64,000 bases of DNA. Origin: Actibacterium atlanticum (GTDB lineage: Bacteria > Pseudomonadota > Alphaproteobacteria > Rhodobacterales > Rhodobacteraceae). The stretch spans positions 1 through 64,000 of the forward strand of contig NZ_AQQY01000009.1 in the NCBI RefSeq assembly GCF_000671395.1, given 5' to 3'. Of this stretch, positions 35,336 to 44,311 are shown in pieces. A program made the translations under genes and the position numbers. The first letter of the stretch is position 1. Every line of letters begins with the position of its first letter. Under the pieces are notes generated by a model that was given only the letters and a program-made list of their open reading frames with translations, was not told the origin of the DNA and searched no databases.

Positions 35336-35655
35336 TGTGTGTTGGGGTTCCTATGCAGATCTTGTCGGTGGATGGGATCGCGGCGCAGGCGACCGATGGG
35401 CGCGAAGAAGCGCAGATTGATCTTTCGCTTACCGGCCCGGTGCCGGTCGGCGATTGGGTCTTGACCTTTCTGGGAGCCGCGCGCGAGGTGATCACCGCGG
35501 ACGAGGCGCAGAAGATTTCAGCCGCACTGGATGGGCTTCGCTCACTTATGGCGGGCGGTGATCTGGGCGACGCATTCGCAGACTTAGAGGGGCGCGGCCC
35601 CAGCTTGCCGCCGCATCTTCAGGCGGCGCAGGCCAAAGGCAAATCGGTGGCATGA
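35335..35655 (+). CDS. hupF: HupF, HypC-family hydrogenase chaperone
   Basis: This 106-aa HypC paralogue has the essential N-terminal cysteine (MCVGVPMQI). In Rhizobium leguminosarum HupF acts on HupL under higher O2; the same role is likely here. It differs from the true hypC at 41227 in its Ala/Lys-rich C-terminal tail. Translation is coupled to hupD by a TGATG junction. Confidence 0.9.
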   Translation: MCVGVPMQILSVDGIAAQATDGREEAQIDLSLTGPVPVGDWVLTFLGAAREVITADEAQKISAALDGLRSLMAGGDLGDAFADLEGRGPSLPPHLQAAQAKGKSVA

Positions 35656-35670
35656 CAGGAGGAAACGCGC

Positions 35671-36054
35671 ATGACCCATCCGTTGATTGACAGGCTGAGC
35701 TCAGAGATGGGCTGGCAGGACCTGAATGATCGAGACGCGCTGGACGCGTTTATCCAACAACCCGGCGCCCATGCGCTTTTCGTGCCAGGCGACCCCAAGC
35801 GCAATCTGGAAACAGCGGATGTGGCGGTGATCCTGCCCGAGCTGAAGATGGCCTTTCAGGGCCAGTTCGATTGTGCCGTCGTTGGCGATGATATCGAGAC
35901 AGAGCTGCGTCAGGAAACCAAGGTTCTGAAAACGCCCAGCCTGATTTTTTACCGTGACGGTCAGATGATCGGCAACATCCCCAAGGTACGGGATTGGGAT
36001 GAATACATGGTGCGGATCGCTCAGATTCTCGCCCAGCCGGTCGCGGCAGAATAG
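35671..36054 (+). CDS. hupG: HupG, HyaE-type thioredoxin-like chaperone
   Basis: This 127-aa thioredoxin-fold protein without a CxxC active site belongs to the HyaE/HupG family, which binds the Tat-bearing small subunit during assembly. Family landmarks are FVPGDPKRNLETADVAVILPEL in the middle and the thioredoxin-like LKTPSLIFYRDGQMIG strand-turn-strand. AGGAGG lies just upstream. It is followed by hupH after 11 bp. Confidence 0.88.
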   Translation: MTHPLIDRLSSEMGWQDLNDRDALDAFIQQPGAHALFVPGDPKRNLETADVAVILPELKMAFQGQFDCAVVGDDIETELRQETKVLKTPSLIFYRDGQMIGNIPKVRDWDEYMVRIAQILAQPVAAE

Positions 36055-36065
36055 GGAGAATAAAG

Positions 36066-36902
36066 ATGGTCGGAAGCTTTCATATACCGCCAGTGGGCTA
36101 TGGTCCCGGCTCGCAGCCTGAGGATACGGGCGACAAGCTGGAATACATGCAGATGCCGCAGGATATGCGGTCCTACACCACCCACATCCCCGAGATTGAG
36201 GCCGACGAAAACTATGCGCCGGCTCTGACAGTGCTGCGTGACATCGCGAAGGCATCCGACAAAGTCGGGCGCGGGGCCGAAAACGTTAAGTTTGATCTGT
36301 CTGGTTTGGACAAACCCAATCGCGCCCTCATCGCCGAGACAATGGGCGAGGGCGAAGTGTCCGTGAAAATCCACGATGTGCCTGCCGTCGCGGCGCAAGA
36401 AAGCGTCTTCGCTGGCATTTGGGTTCTGCGCGGCGCCAACATTGATGTGATCGAGGTTGGCCCGGTGCCGCAGGGTGCGCTGGACCGCGCCTTTGTGCCA
36501 CGCAAGGAAGGCAAGGGTACCAAAGCGCCGAAGGTGCCCGGTGTGGTGAACGCCCCTCCGATTTATGTGGAACTGGCTGATAAGTCCGCCGGGTTCTCGT
36601 CCGATGACGAAGCGCATGTCGTGAACCTGACATTGCTGCCCCATACCGAACAGGATTTGGAGTGGCTGGACGCCGCAATGGGGAAAGGCGCGGTCGATAT
36701 TCTTTCACGCGGTTACGGCAACTGCCGCGTCTCGGCGACGGCTTTGCCGCATATCTGGCGGGTACAGTTCTTTAATTCGATGGACACGTTGATCCTGGAC
36801 ACGTTCGAAGTGACCTCCATGCCCGAAGTCGCCATTGCAGCGCCTGAAGATCTGGTGGACAGCGGCGAACGTCTGGTCGAAGTGCTGGAGGCGATCCGAT
36901 GA
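36066..36902 (+). CDS. hupH: HupH, HyaF-type hydrogenase maturation protein
   Basis: This 278-aa HyaF/HupH-family protein helps assemble the uptake hydrogenase, probably at the small-subunit Fe-S stage. Its C-terminal half includes ILSRGYGNCRVSATALPHIWRVQFFNSMDTLILDTFEV, the most conserved block of the family. The N-terminus (PPVGYGPGSQPED) is family-typical. It overlaps hupJ by 4 bp. Confidence 0.9.
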   Translation: MVGSFHIPPVGYGPGSQPEDTGDKLEYMQMPQDMRSYTTHIPEIEADENYAPALTVLRDIAKASDKVGRGAENVKFDLSGLDKPNRALIAETMGEGEVSVKIHDVPAVAAQESVFAGIWVLRGANIDVIEVGPVPQGALDRAFVPRKEGKGTKAPKVPGVVNAPPIYVELADKSAGFSSDDEAHVVNLTLLPHTEQDLEWLDAAMGKGAVDILSRGYGNCRVSATALPHIWRVQFFNSMDTLILDTFEVTSMPEVAIAAPEDLVDSGERLVEVLEAIR

Positions 36903-37714
36903 GCGGCTTTGAAGGATCCTTCCTGGGGGCGAATGACAAGATCAGCACCCAGGCCATCATGGAATGCAAAATCTGCTGGACGCCCTATGACCCAGCCGAA
37001 GGCGATGACACCCGGCAAGTGCTGCCCGGAACGCCGTTCATTGCATTGCCCGAAGATTGGAAATGCCCCAACTGCGACGCACCCAAGGAGCAGTTCCTGG
37101 TGTCCGAGGATCCCGGTTCTGATGCCGCGCGCGATGCCGATATGCTGGATCAGAAAACCAAGTTGCTGGTCGCGGACTTCACCGAGGTCTGGCACAGCAA
37201 GATGCGCGATGTCCCGATGGTCAATAAGGTTTTGCATGTGCAGGCAGTGGGCTGGAAGATCCATGAAGGTCGCCCGCTTGGCGTTTTGATTTCTCCTTGG
37301 TTCATGAACCTGATCCAGTTGCCCACCGAAGGCGAGGATTGGTCCGAACTGGTGGCGGGCGCGAAGGAAGTGATCAGCTTTGGCTCGGGCGACTATGAGT
37401 TCATCCACAATGCGCGGGACATGACTGGCGGTTACAAAGCCTGCTCGTTGTTTTCGCCAATGGGCGAATTCAAAACCCAAAAGCAGGCCGTCGAAGTGGC
37501 CGAAGCGATCATGGTTGCCTTGTTCCAAGAAGAGCATCGCGCGGAAACGGATCGCTCTGCGGATATCCGAGCAAGTCGCGAGGCCGAACTGGCCGCGATC
37601 GAAGAGGCTAAGCAAGCCGAAGCCGAGGCCCAGGCTGAACAGCCCGAAATTCCGCTGGCTCCGACCCGCCGTCAGGTTTTGACGGCTGGCATATCTGGCG
37701 ACGTGGCAGAATAA
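36899..37714 (+). CDS. hupJ: HupI-HupJ fusion: rubredoxin plus HybE-type assembly chaperone
   Basis: This 271-aa protein fuses two products that are separate in Rhizobium leguminosarum. Residues about 21-68 form a rubredoxin domain with Cys23-x2-Cys26 (MECKICWTPYDP) and Cys56-x2-Cys59 (DWKCPNCDAP). Residues about 80-215 are a HybE/HupJ-type domain (MRDVPMVNKVLHVQAVGWK, GVLISPWFMNL, GYKACSLFSPMGEF). A Glu/Ala-rich C-terminal helix follows. The rubredoxin part probably protects or reduces the small-subunit clusters during aerobic assembly. It overlaps hupH (ATGA) and hupK (TAATG). Confidence 0.92.
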   Translation: MSGFEGSFLGANDKISTQAIMECKICWTPYDPAEGDDTRQVLPGTPFIALPEDWKCPNCDAPKEQFLVSEDPGSDAARDADMLDQKTKLLVADFTEVWHSKMRDVPMVNKVLHVQAVGWKIHEGRPLGVLISPWFMNLIQLPTEGEDWSELVAGAKEVISFGSGDYEFIHNARDMTGGYKACSLFSPMGEFKTQKQAVEVAEAIMVALFQEEHRAETDRSADIRASREAELAAIEEAKQAEAEAQAEQPEIPLAPTRRQVLTAGISGDVAE

Positions 37715-38589
37715 TGCTGGATCGCGCTCATATCAAACTGTCCCCCCGGGTGGTGCCTGCGCCCCCGGTGGAACAGTTTGTCTTGGGCCGATCCGTTGAA
37801 GACGCTGCCGAGCTGTTGCCGCGTATCTTTAACCTGTGTCGTGCTGCCCAGATGGTGGCTGCACGTCTGTCGTTCGGCTTGGCGTTGCCCAATGGCTGGA
37901 AGCAGGACCTGTGTCGCGACATTGCACGCGATCATGCATTGAAGCTGGCAGTGATGCTGCCTGCGAAGTTGGGAATGGCGCCACTGGCCCTCCCTCCCGG
38001 CAATCAGCATCTCTCTAAACCAACCCTAGGCGCGATTTTCCCAAAATCCGGCGCGGCGTTCGAAGATTATTTGAAGACGGAGCAAGGCATTGCCCCGTAT
38101 TTGCGCGCTGTCGACCAGATTTTCGCGCCCGGCGAGGCGGTGACCGACACTCTTCCGACGGTCACCGCCGTCTCCGCCGAAAGGCTCGCACCTGTCGAAA
38201 ACTCTCTTGCGGCGCGGCATCTGGATCATCCTGTACTGCAATACCTCGAGGTCACGCGCGGGCGCGGCCCACTGTGGCGGCTGGCAGCGCGGGCATTGGA
38301 TTTGCAAGCTGTCGAGCAAGGCGCTTTGGCTGACCCTTTGGTTGTGAATGGCGCTGTTTTAGTGCCCGCAGCGCGTGGACTCTATGCTGTACGGGCCGAA
38401 GTGCAGGCTGGCAGAGTCACCGCGTTTCGCCGCTTCACACCGACCGACCATCTGCTGGCGCCGGGGGGAATTCTGGCGCAGTCATTGGCCCGTTTGCCCG
38501 CGGAAAAACACTCGCATGCGCCGCTTTTGCTGGACATTCTGGACCCATGTGTTCCCGTATCTTTGCAGGAGGGCGCACAAGATGCATGA
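37714..38589 (+). CDS. hupK: HupK, degenerate large-subunit-like scaffold protein
   Basis: This 291-aa protein is a shrunken relative of the hydrogenase large subunit. The RICGVC motif is reduced to FNLCRAAQ and the C-terminal DPCxxC to ILDPCVPVS, so it cannot hold a full NiFe site but may hold the Fe(CN)2CO unit on its way to HupL, as proposed for HupK. Its last 8 bp overlap the start of hypA. Confidence 0.88.
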   Translation: MLDRAHIKLSPRVVPAPPVEQFVLGRSVEDAAELLPRIFNLCRAAQMVAARLSFGLALPNGWKQDLCRDIARDHALKLAVMLPAKLGMAPLALPPGNQHLSKPTLGAIFPKSGAAFEDYLKTEQGIAPYLRAVDQIFAPGEAVTDTLPTVTAVSAERLAPVENSLAARHLDHPVLQYLEVTRGRGPLWRLAARALDLQAVEQGALADPLVVNGAVLVPAARGLYAVRAEVQAGRVTAFRRFTPTDHLLAPGGILAQSLARLPAEKHSHAPLLLDILDPCVPVSLQEGAQDA

Positions 38590-38923
38590 GATGTCGCTAT
38601 GCGAAGGAATCCGTCAGGTGATCGAGGATCAGTCCCGCGCCCATAATGTGCGCGCGGTCAAACGGGTCCGGATCGAGATCGGCCAGTTCTCAGGCGTTGA
38701 GAAACCGGCGCTGGAATTTGCCTTTGATGTGGTCATGCGTGGATCGGTTGCAGAAGGTGCAGCGCTCGAGATGATCGACCTGCCCGGCAAGGCCATGTGC
38801 TATGACTGTATGAAAGAAGTCGAAATCGACGACCGGCTTGCGCCCTGCCCGGACTGCGGCGGCGGCAAGCTGATGCCTGTCTCGGGCGATGAAATGAGGA
38901 TCAAGGACTTGGAGGTGGTGTGA
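38582..38923 (+). CDS. hypA: Nickel metallochaperone HypA
   Basis: This 113-aa protein delivers Ni to the large subunit with HypB. The N-terminal MHEMSL gives His2, the Ni ligand, and the zinc site has two CxxC pairs (CYDC and CPDC, about residues 73-92). The start inside the hupK 3' end is fixed by the MHEMS N-terminus. TGATG couples it to hypB. Confidence 0.95.
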   Translation: MHEMSLCEGIRQVIEDQSRAHNVRAVKRVRIEIGQFSGVEKPALEFAFDVVMRGSVAEGAALEMIDLPGKAMCYDCMKEVEIDDRLAPCPDCGGGKLMPVSGDEMRIKDLEVV

Positions 38924-39738
38924 TGTGTACCGTTTGTGGATGTGGAACAGCCAGTGTGGAAGGGCATGAGCATTCTCATGACCACGACCACCATCATCAC
39001 CCCGAAGGCGGAGATCTGCATTTCGGCCATGGCCCTGCCGGGGTCGAAGTGCCGGGGATGAGTCAGGACCGATTGATCGAGATTGAAACCGACATTCTGG
39101 CCAAGAATGATCGTTATGCGGATGCCAACCGGGCTACGTTGACCGCTCTGGGAGCCTTCGCCGTGAACATGGTGTCTTCGCCCGGTTCTGGCAAAACGAC
39201 CTTGTTGTGCAAAACCATCGAGGCATTGGGCGATCAGCCTTTGGCCGTGATCGAAGGGGATCAGCAAACTGCCAATGATGCCGACCGTATCCGTGCCACC
39301 GGAGCGGTTGCGGTGCAGGTGAACACCGGTAAGGGCTGCCATCTGGACGGTCACATGGTGGGCCACGCGATGGAACATCTGGATCTGGCTGAACACTCGA
39401 TCTTGTTCATCGAAAACGTTGGCAATCTTGTCTGTCCTGCCGCGTTTGATCTGGGCGAAGATTGCAAGGTTGCGATCCTCAGTGTGACCGAAGGTGAAGA
39501 CAAGCCGTTGAAATACCCAGATATGTTTACCGCCTCGCGGTTGGCATTGTTGAACAAGGTCGATCTGGCACCTCATTGCGACGTTGATCTGGACCTGTAC
39601 GAAAAGAACCTGCGCCGCGTGAACCCGGGGATTGAGGTCATTCGTGTCTCGGCCCGCACTGGCGAGGGCATGGAAAACTGGCTCAATTGGTTGCGCAGTT
39701 CGTTGCAGCGCAAACAAGGCAGCCTGGCAGCGGAGTAA
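38923..39738 (+). CDS. hypB: Nickel-binding GTPase HypB
   Basis: This 271-aa SIMIBI GTPase begins MCTVCGCG, the high-affinity Ni motif, followed by a His-rich stretch ([15 protein letters not shown]) for nickel storage. The P-loop is [10 protein letters not shown], and [10 protein letters not shown] and LNKVDL are further G motifs. I chose the ATG at 38923, 7 nt after GGAGG; the GTG just before it would add one Met. It is followed by hupR after 3 bp. Confidence 0.96.
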   Translation: MCTVCGCGTASVEGHEHSHDHDHHHHPEGGDLHFGHGPAGVEVPGMSQDRLIEIETDILAKNDRYADANRATLTALGAFAVNMVSSPGSGKTTLLCKTIEALGDQPLAVIEGDQQTANDADRIRATGAVAVQVNTGKGCHLDGHMVGHAMEHLDLAEHSILFIENVGNLVCPAAFDLGEDCKVAILSVTEGEDKPLKYPDMFTASRLALLNKVDLAPHCDVDLDLYEKNLRRVNPGIEVIRVSARTGEGMENWLNWLRSSLQRKQGSLAAE

Positions 39739-39741
39739 CCC

Positions 39742-41223
39742 ATGACCGAGGCGCTTCCTACAATCCTGTTGGTCGATGACGAGGAGCATTCCTTGGCGTC
39801 GATGCGCATGGCGCTTGAGGATGAATTCGAGTGCCTGACCGCACCGAATGCCGAGGTTGCCATGCAATACATGGAAGAGAACTTTGTTCAGGCGATCTTT
39901 TGCGATCAGCGCATGCCGGGGCGTTCAGGTGTCGAATTCCTGACCGAGGTGCGCGACCGCTGGCCTGATACTGTCCGCATCATCATCACGGGCTATACTG
40001 AAACCAATGATATCATCGCCGCCATCAACGAGGCCGGGATTTATCAGTTTCTGACCAAGCCATGGCATCCCGATCATCTGGTTATGAGCGCCAAGAATGC
40101 CACTGATCTGTTTCGTCTGACCCGCGAACACGATCAGATGGCGCTGGAAATGCGTTTCCTGACGCGCACGGTCGAAAGCAAGGTCGAAGAACAGCGCAAA
40201 ACGCTGCGCGAAGGACTTGGGTTTGAAAATGTCCTGCGGGCGCCCAACTCTCCGCTGAACAGCGTTGTGGCGCAGGCGCGGCAGTTTGCCAGCTTCGATG
40301 TTGCCGTGCTGATCCAGGGTGAAGCGGGCACCGACAAATCCGCTCTGGCCCGCGCGATGCACTACAGCTCATTGCGGTCTGATCGGCGATACGTCGAGGT
40401 CAACTGCTCGGGCGTGGATGACGATCTGCTGGAAATCGAACTTTTCGGGGCCAAGCGCGGATCGGTTCAGGGGCGCCAGACGCAAAAGGTTGGAGTGCTG
40501 CGCAAAGCCGACAAAGGCACGGTGTTTCTGCGCGGTGTGGCCGACCTGTCGCCTCGGATGCAACGCGTGATGGCGCGTTTTGCGACCGAAGGCACCTTTC
40601 GCCCGATCGGCGCGAGCGAACTGGAAACCAGCGATGTGCGCCTGATGGCCTCGGCCCATTCCGATCTGTCGGTGGATGTTGCCGAAGGTCGGTTTCGGTC
40701 TGATCTGTACTATGCCCTTAGCAAAACTACACTGACCACGCCGCCGCTACGGGCGCGCAAGGATGATCTGTCGGTTCTGGCGCAGAACTTCCTGTTTGAT
40801 GCGGCGGCCAAACACGGCAAGCCGATCCATGGATTGTCCGATGACGCGCTGCGTTTTCTGGCGCGCTATGACTGGCCCGGCAACCTGCGCGAGCTGGAAA
40901 ATGAAATGGTCCGCATGCTGATCTTCTCGCAAGACAGCATTCTGGGCCCAGAATTGATCAGTCGCCACATCCTGCAAGCCAACCCGCAAACACCAGGGGA
41001 CAATGCCGTGGATCAGGTGCTGGTGTCAGACGGGACGTTGAAAGAGCGGGTCGAGCAGATCGAAATGCGCATTCTGCGCGAAACCCTGACTCGTTTGAAA
41101 TGGAACAAAAGCCGCGCAGCAAATGAGCTGGGGCTAAGCCGCGTGGGCCTGCGGGCCAAGATTGACCGCTATGGGATTGCTGAAACCGGCAAAACCGACA
41201 GCCCCGAACCTGAGGAGGATTAA
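39742..41223 (+). CDS. hupR: Hydrogenase response regulator HupR (NtrC-like, degenerate AAA+)
   Basis: This 493-aa regulator has a receiver domain (acidic Asp12-Asp13, phosphoacceptor Asp55 in FCDQRMPG, Lys106 in TKPW), a coiled linker, an NtrC-type AAA+ domain and a Fis-type helix-turn-helix (about 445-480, SRAANELGLSRVGLRAKI). The ATPase is degraded: Walker A reads GEAGTDKS (Gly to Asp198), the Walker B acidic pair is replaced by Arg-Gly (FLRG, 262-265) and the GAFTGA sigma54 loop after ELFG (233-236) reads GSVQGR. This matches R. capsulatus HupR, which activates a sigma70 promoter in its unphosphorylated form. It lies between hypB and hypC. Confidence 0.94.
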   Translation: MTEALPTILLVDDEEHSLASMRMALEDEFECLTAPNAEVAMQYMEENFVQAIFCDQRMPGRSGVEFLTEVRDRWPDTVRIIITGYTETNDIIAAINEAGIYQFLTKPWHPDHLVMSAKNATDLFRLTREHDQMALEMRFLTRTVESKVEEQRKTLREGLGFENVLRAPNSPLNSVVAQARQFASFDVAVLIQGEAGTDKSALARAMHYSSLRSDRRYVEVNCSGVDDDLLEIELFGAKRGSVQGRQTQKVGVLRKADKGTVFLRGVADLSPRMQRVMARFATEGTFRPIGASELETSDVRLMASAHSDLSVDVAEGRFRSDLYYALSKTTLTTPPLRARKDDLSVLAQNFLFDAAAKHGKPIHGLSDDALRFLARYDWPGNLRELENEMVRMLIFSQDSILGPELISRHILQANPQTPGDNAVDQVLVSDGTLKERVEQIEMRILRETLTRLKWNKSRAANELGLSRVGLRAKIDRYGIAETGKTDSPEPEED

Positions 41224-41226
41224 CCC

Positions 41227-41517
41227 ATGTGCCTAGGAATACCGGGCCAGATTGTCGCCGTCACAGACGCTGACCGAATGATGGCAATGGCCGAAGTGTC
41301 GGGGGTGCGCCGCGAGGTCAACGTTGCCCCGATTGCACAGGGTCCCCTGGAAGGGGTGATCGGAAAGTGGGCTTTGATCCATGTCGGGTTCGCCATGAGC
41401 GAAATCGACGAGGAAGAAGCCGCGAAAACGCTTGAGGCCCTGCGCGGTCTGGGTGAAGCGCAGGAAACCCTCGAGGCCATGGCCGCAGGCGACGCTGCAT
41501 TGGAGGGCACAGCATGA
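41227..41517 (+). CDS. hypC: Hydrogenase chaperone HypC
   Basis: This 96-aa chaperone begins MCLGIPGQI; Cys2 binds the Fe(CN)2CO unit and docks on HypD and the HupL precursor. Compared with HupF its tail is shorter and acidic. GGAGG lies 7 nt before the ATG. It overlaps hypD by 4 bp. Confidence 0.95.
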   Translation: MCLGIPGQIVAVTDADRMMAMAEVSGVRREVNVAPIAQGPLEGVIGKWALIHVGFAMSEIDEEEAAKTLEALRGLGEAQETLEAMAAGDAALEGTA

Positions 41518-42656
41518 AATACGCAGATGAATTTCGCGATCCTATCGCGGCCCGCGCGGTTTTGGATGAAATCGCCAAAGTGGTGGATCAGATCGGCGCT
41601 ACCGCCGAAAAACCTGTGCACATCATGGAAATCTGTGGTGGCCACACCCATGCGATCTTTCGCTATGGCCTTGATAAGCTGACCCCCGAAGGGATCGAGT
41701 TTATTCACGGTCCCGGCTGCCCGGTTTGTGTTTTGCCCATGAGCCGCGTTGATGAGTGCGTCGAACTGGCCGAACGGCCCGAAGTGATCTTTACCACCTT
41801 CGGCGATGCCATGCGTGTGCCCGGCACCCGCAAGTCATTGATGCAAGCCAAAGCCGACGGCGCTGACATTCGGATGGTTTACTCCCCGCTGGATGCCTTG
41901 GAAATCGCCCGCCGCAACCCCGACCGTGAGGTGGTGTTCTTTGGGCTGGGCTTTGAAACCACCACGCCTTCAACCGCGCTGTCGATTCAGCAAGCCGCGC
42001 GCGAAGGGCTTGAGAATTTCACCGTCTTTTGCAACCACATCACTGTGCCGCCGCCCATCAAGGCACTGTTGGACGATCCGCATATGGTGTTGGACGGCTT
42101 TGTCGGCCCGGGGCATGTGTCGATGGTCATCGGCGTGCACCCCTATGATTTCATTGCCGAAGATTACGGTAAGCCCTTGGTCGTGGCCGGGTTTGAACCG
42201 CTCGACCTTTTGCAATCCGTGCTGATGGTGCTGGAGCAAATCCGCGATGGCCGGGCCGAGATTGAAAACCAGTATGCCCGCGTTGTGCCCGAGAACGGAA
42301 ATCCGGTGTCCATCGCCGCGATCAAAGATGTCTACGAAGAACGTCCCAGCTTTGAATGGCGCGGATTGGGCGAGATCGACGCCAGCGGATTGCGTATTCG
42401 TCCTGCCTATGCCGCCTTTGACGCCGAGGCCAAGTTTGGCATCGGCTATGGCGCCGGCGCGCGGAGTGTACAAGAGCCCGAAGGCTGTGCCTGTGGCGCT
42501 GTGATGACCGGGCGGATCAAACCCGTTCAGTGTGAACAGTTTGGCAAGGGCTGCACGCCTGAAATGCCGCTGGGCGCGCTTATGGTCAGCTCGGAAGGGG
42601 CCTGCGCGGCCTATTACCAATATGGCGGTGCCCGCGCTGTTGAACCGGCGGAATAG
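41514..42656 (+). CDS. hypD: Fe(CN)2CO-site assembly protein HypD
   Basis: This 380-aa [4Fe-4S] protein is the scaffold on which Fe(CN)2CO is made. Conserved motifs are MEICGGHTHAIFRYG (about 38-52), GPGCPVCVLP and FFGLGFETTTPST, with cluster cysteines in the C-terminal EGCACGAVMTG and FGKGCTPEMPLGALMVSSEGACAAYY region. It overlaps hypC and is 9 bp from hypE. Confidence 0.96.
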   Translation: MKYADEFRDPIAARAVLDEIAKVVDQIGATAEKPVHIMEICGGHTHAIFRYGLDKLTPEGIEFIHGPGCPVCVLPMSRVDECVELAERPEVIFTTFGDAMRVPGTRKSLMQAKADGADIRMVYSPLDALEIARRNPDREVVFFGLGFETTTPSTALSIQQAAREGLENFTVFCNHITVPPPIKALLDDPHMVLDGFVGPGHVSMVIGVHPYDFIAEDYGKPLVVAGFEPLDLLQSVLMVLEQIRDGRAEIENQYARVVPENGNPVSIAAIKDVYEERPSFEWRGLGEIDASGLRIRPAYAAFDAEAKFGIGYGAGARSVQEPEGCACGAVMTGRIKPVQCEQFGKGCTPEMPLGALMVSSEGACAAYYQYGGARAVEPAE

Positions 42657-42665
42657 GAGGCGGCG

Positions 42666-43703
42666 ATGAACATGATGCCCCCGAAAATGCGTGATCAGGT
42701 TGTGACACTGGCCCATGGCGGCGGTGGCAAGGCCATGCGTGAGCTGATTGAATCGGTGTTCACCCAAGCCTTTCAGCCGGACGCCATGGAAGATCAGGCC
42801 CGTCTGATGGATGCGGCGCTTCAAGAAACCGGTGCGCGTCTGGCTTTCACCACCGACAGTTTCGTGGTGGATCCGGTCGAGTTTCCCGGTGGCGACATCG
42901 GCAAGATTGCCGTCTGTGGCACGGTGAATGATCTGGCCGTGGGCGGGGCAAAGCCCTTGTGGCTTTCAGCCGCGTTTATCATCGAAGAGGGCACCGAAAT
43001 TGCCCTGCTTCGCCGTATCGTGGCCTCGATGGTGGCCGAAGCCGAACGCGCCGGGGTCCGGATTGTGACAGGCGACACCAAGGTCGTTGGGCGTGGCATG
43101 GCCGACAAGGTTTTCATCACTACATCCGGGGTTGGTGTAATTGGCCCTGACCGCAATCTGCGGGCTGAGAACGTGCGAAATGGCGATGTGGTACTGGTCA
43201 ACGGCAAGCTGGGAGACCACGGTGCCGCGATCCTTGCCGCACGCGGCGACATGGCCCTGTCAAGCGAAGTGACCTCGGATTGTGCCGGGCTTGGTCATCT
43301 GATGGAGTCGGTTTTGCAGGCTGCGCCTGACACCCGTGCGGCACGAGATGCCACACGCGGTGGGGTGGCCTCGGTATTGAATGAGGTCGCCGAAGCTGCG
43401 GGGTGTTCGATCGAGATTGATGAAACCCAACTTCCGCTGCGCTCCGAGGTGAAGGGCATGTGCGAGATTTTGGGTCTTGATCCACTGTATCTTGCCAATG
43501 AGGGCACTTTGGTTCTGTTCGTACCTGCTGATCAGGCGGAGGCAGCGCTGGCGGCGATGCGCGCCTTGCCCGAGGGGCGCGAAGCCACGTCGATTGGCAG
43601 AGTCGGCGACGCCATGCCGGGCCGTGTCACCATGCGCACGCTGTTTGGCGGCGCACGGATCGTCGACATGCTGGTCGGAGAGCAGCTGCCCCGAATTTGT
43701 TAG
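42666..43703 (+). CDS. hypE: Hydrogenase cyanide-ligand dehydratase HypE
   Basis: This 345-aa PurM-fold enzyme dehydrates the carbamoylated C-terminal Cys to a thiocyanate for CN transfer. It begins with TLAHGGGGKAMRELI and ends with LPRIC, with the acceptor Cys345 as the last residue. It is the last gene of the hydrogenase locus and converges on the MarR gene with a 4-bp overlap. Confidence 0.96.
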   Translation: MNMMPPKMRDQVVTLAHGGGGKAMRELIESVFTQAFQPDAMEDQARLMDAALQETGARLAFTTDSFVVDPVEFPGGDIGKIAVCGTVNDLAVGGAKPLWLSAAFIIEEGTEIALLRRIVASMVAEAERAGVRIVTGDTKVVGRGMADKVFITTSGVGVIGPDRNLRAENVRNGDVVLVNGKLGDHGAAILAARGDMALSSEVTSDCAGLGHLMESVLQAAPDTRAARDATRGGVASVLNEVAEAAGCSIEIDETQLPLRSEVKGMCEILGLDPLYLANEGTLVLFVPADQAEAALAAMRALPEGREATSIGRVGDAMPGRVTMRTLFGGARIVDMLVGEQLPRIC

Positions 43704-44146
43704 GAATCGCCAGAACCTTGAGGGCTAGTTGGTGCAACTGCTTTTCTGGCGAGTTCCATAAAGAGGGCGCGCTCTTTCGCATTGAGCCCCGGTAGGATTT
43801 CGTCCTGTAGCGCCTGCACCGTGGGGAAGATGTCTTCAAACAACGTCTGGCCCGCATTACTTAGATGTAGGACGCGCGCCCTGCGGTCCTGCGTGCTGAC
43901 TTGGCGTGTGACGTACCCTTTCTTCAAAAGGCGGTCGATCACGCCGCCGATTGTCGCCCGATCATAGGCGATCTTGGCGGCGACTCCGGCTTGGTCGATA
44001 CCCGGATTTGCAGCGATTGCATCCATGGCGGCGAACTGAACAGGGGTCAGATCAAGCCCAGACTGTTGCATGTGCTGTGCGAAGACATGTGTTGAAATCT
44101 GGTTCAACCGCCGAATCAAGTGCCCGGCCATTTTGTAGACCATCAT
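43700..44146 (-). CDS. MarR-family repressor, divergent from the hydroxybenzoate monooxygenase
   Basis: This 148-aa winged-helix regulator has its recognition region at about residues 45-95 (AGVAAKIAYDRATIGGVIDRLLKKGYV, then TQDRRARVLHLS for the wing). Its gene faces the MobA-like monooxygenase across about 165 bp that hold two palindromes. Local repression relieved by an aromatic acid is the likely mode. Its 3' end overlaps hypE but there is no functional link to hydrogenase. Confidence 0.88.
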   Translation of the reverse strand: MMVYKMAGHLIRRLNQISTHVFAQHMQQSGLDLTPVQFAAMDAIAANPGIDQAGVAAKIAYDRATIGGVIDRLLKKGYVTRQVSTQDRRARVLHLSNAGQTLFEDIFPTVQALQDEILPGLNAKERALFMELARKAVAPTSPQGSGDS

Positions 44147-44196
44147 CTGCGATTTTCCTTTGCACGACTTACGCCTAATCCTCTGAATAGAAATAA

Positions 44197-44259
44197 TATA
44201 TCTGGATATAATTTGTACACATATTTATTTGTTGACGGATAATAGTAAGTATAGATACT
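44197..44259. promoter_or_regulatory. Two palindromes between the MarR gene and mobA-like gene
   Basis: TATATC-TG-GATATA (44197-44210) and AGTAT-AG-ATACT (44248-44259) are perfect dyads in the AT-rich divergent promoter region. A candidate plus-strand -35, ttgacg (44232-44237), is 17 bp from a weak -10 (atacta, 44255-44260), so the second dyad would cover the -10 of the monooxygenase gene. They are candidate MarR operators. This is inferred from symmetry and position only. Confidence 0.55.
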
Positions 44260-44311
44260 AAATTGCAGGCGACGCTGGAACTGGCTGTGCGCGACCAATG
44301 GGAGGGTGAGG

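Noticed and set aside
37714-38589. hupK as a broken copy of a large-subunit gene
   Set aside because: The frame is intact, the length and degenerate cysteine motifs match the HupK family, and the gene is tightly coupled on both sides.
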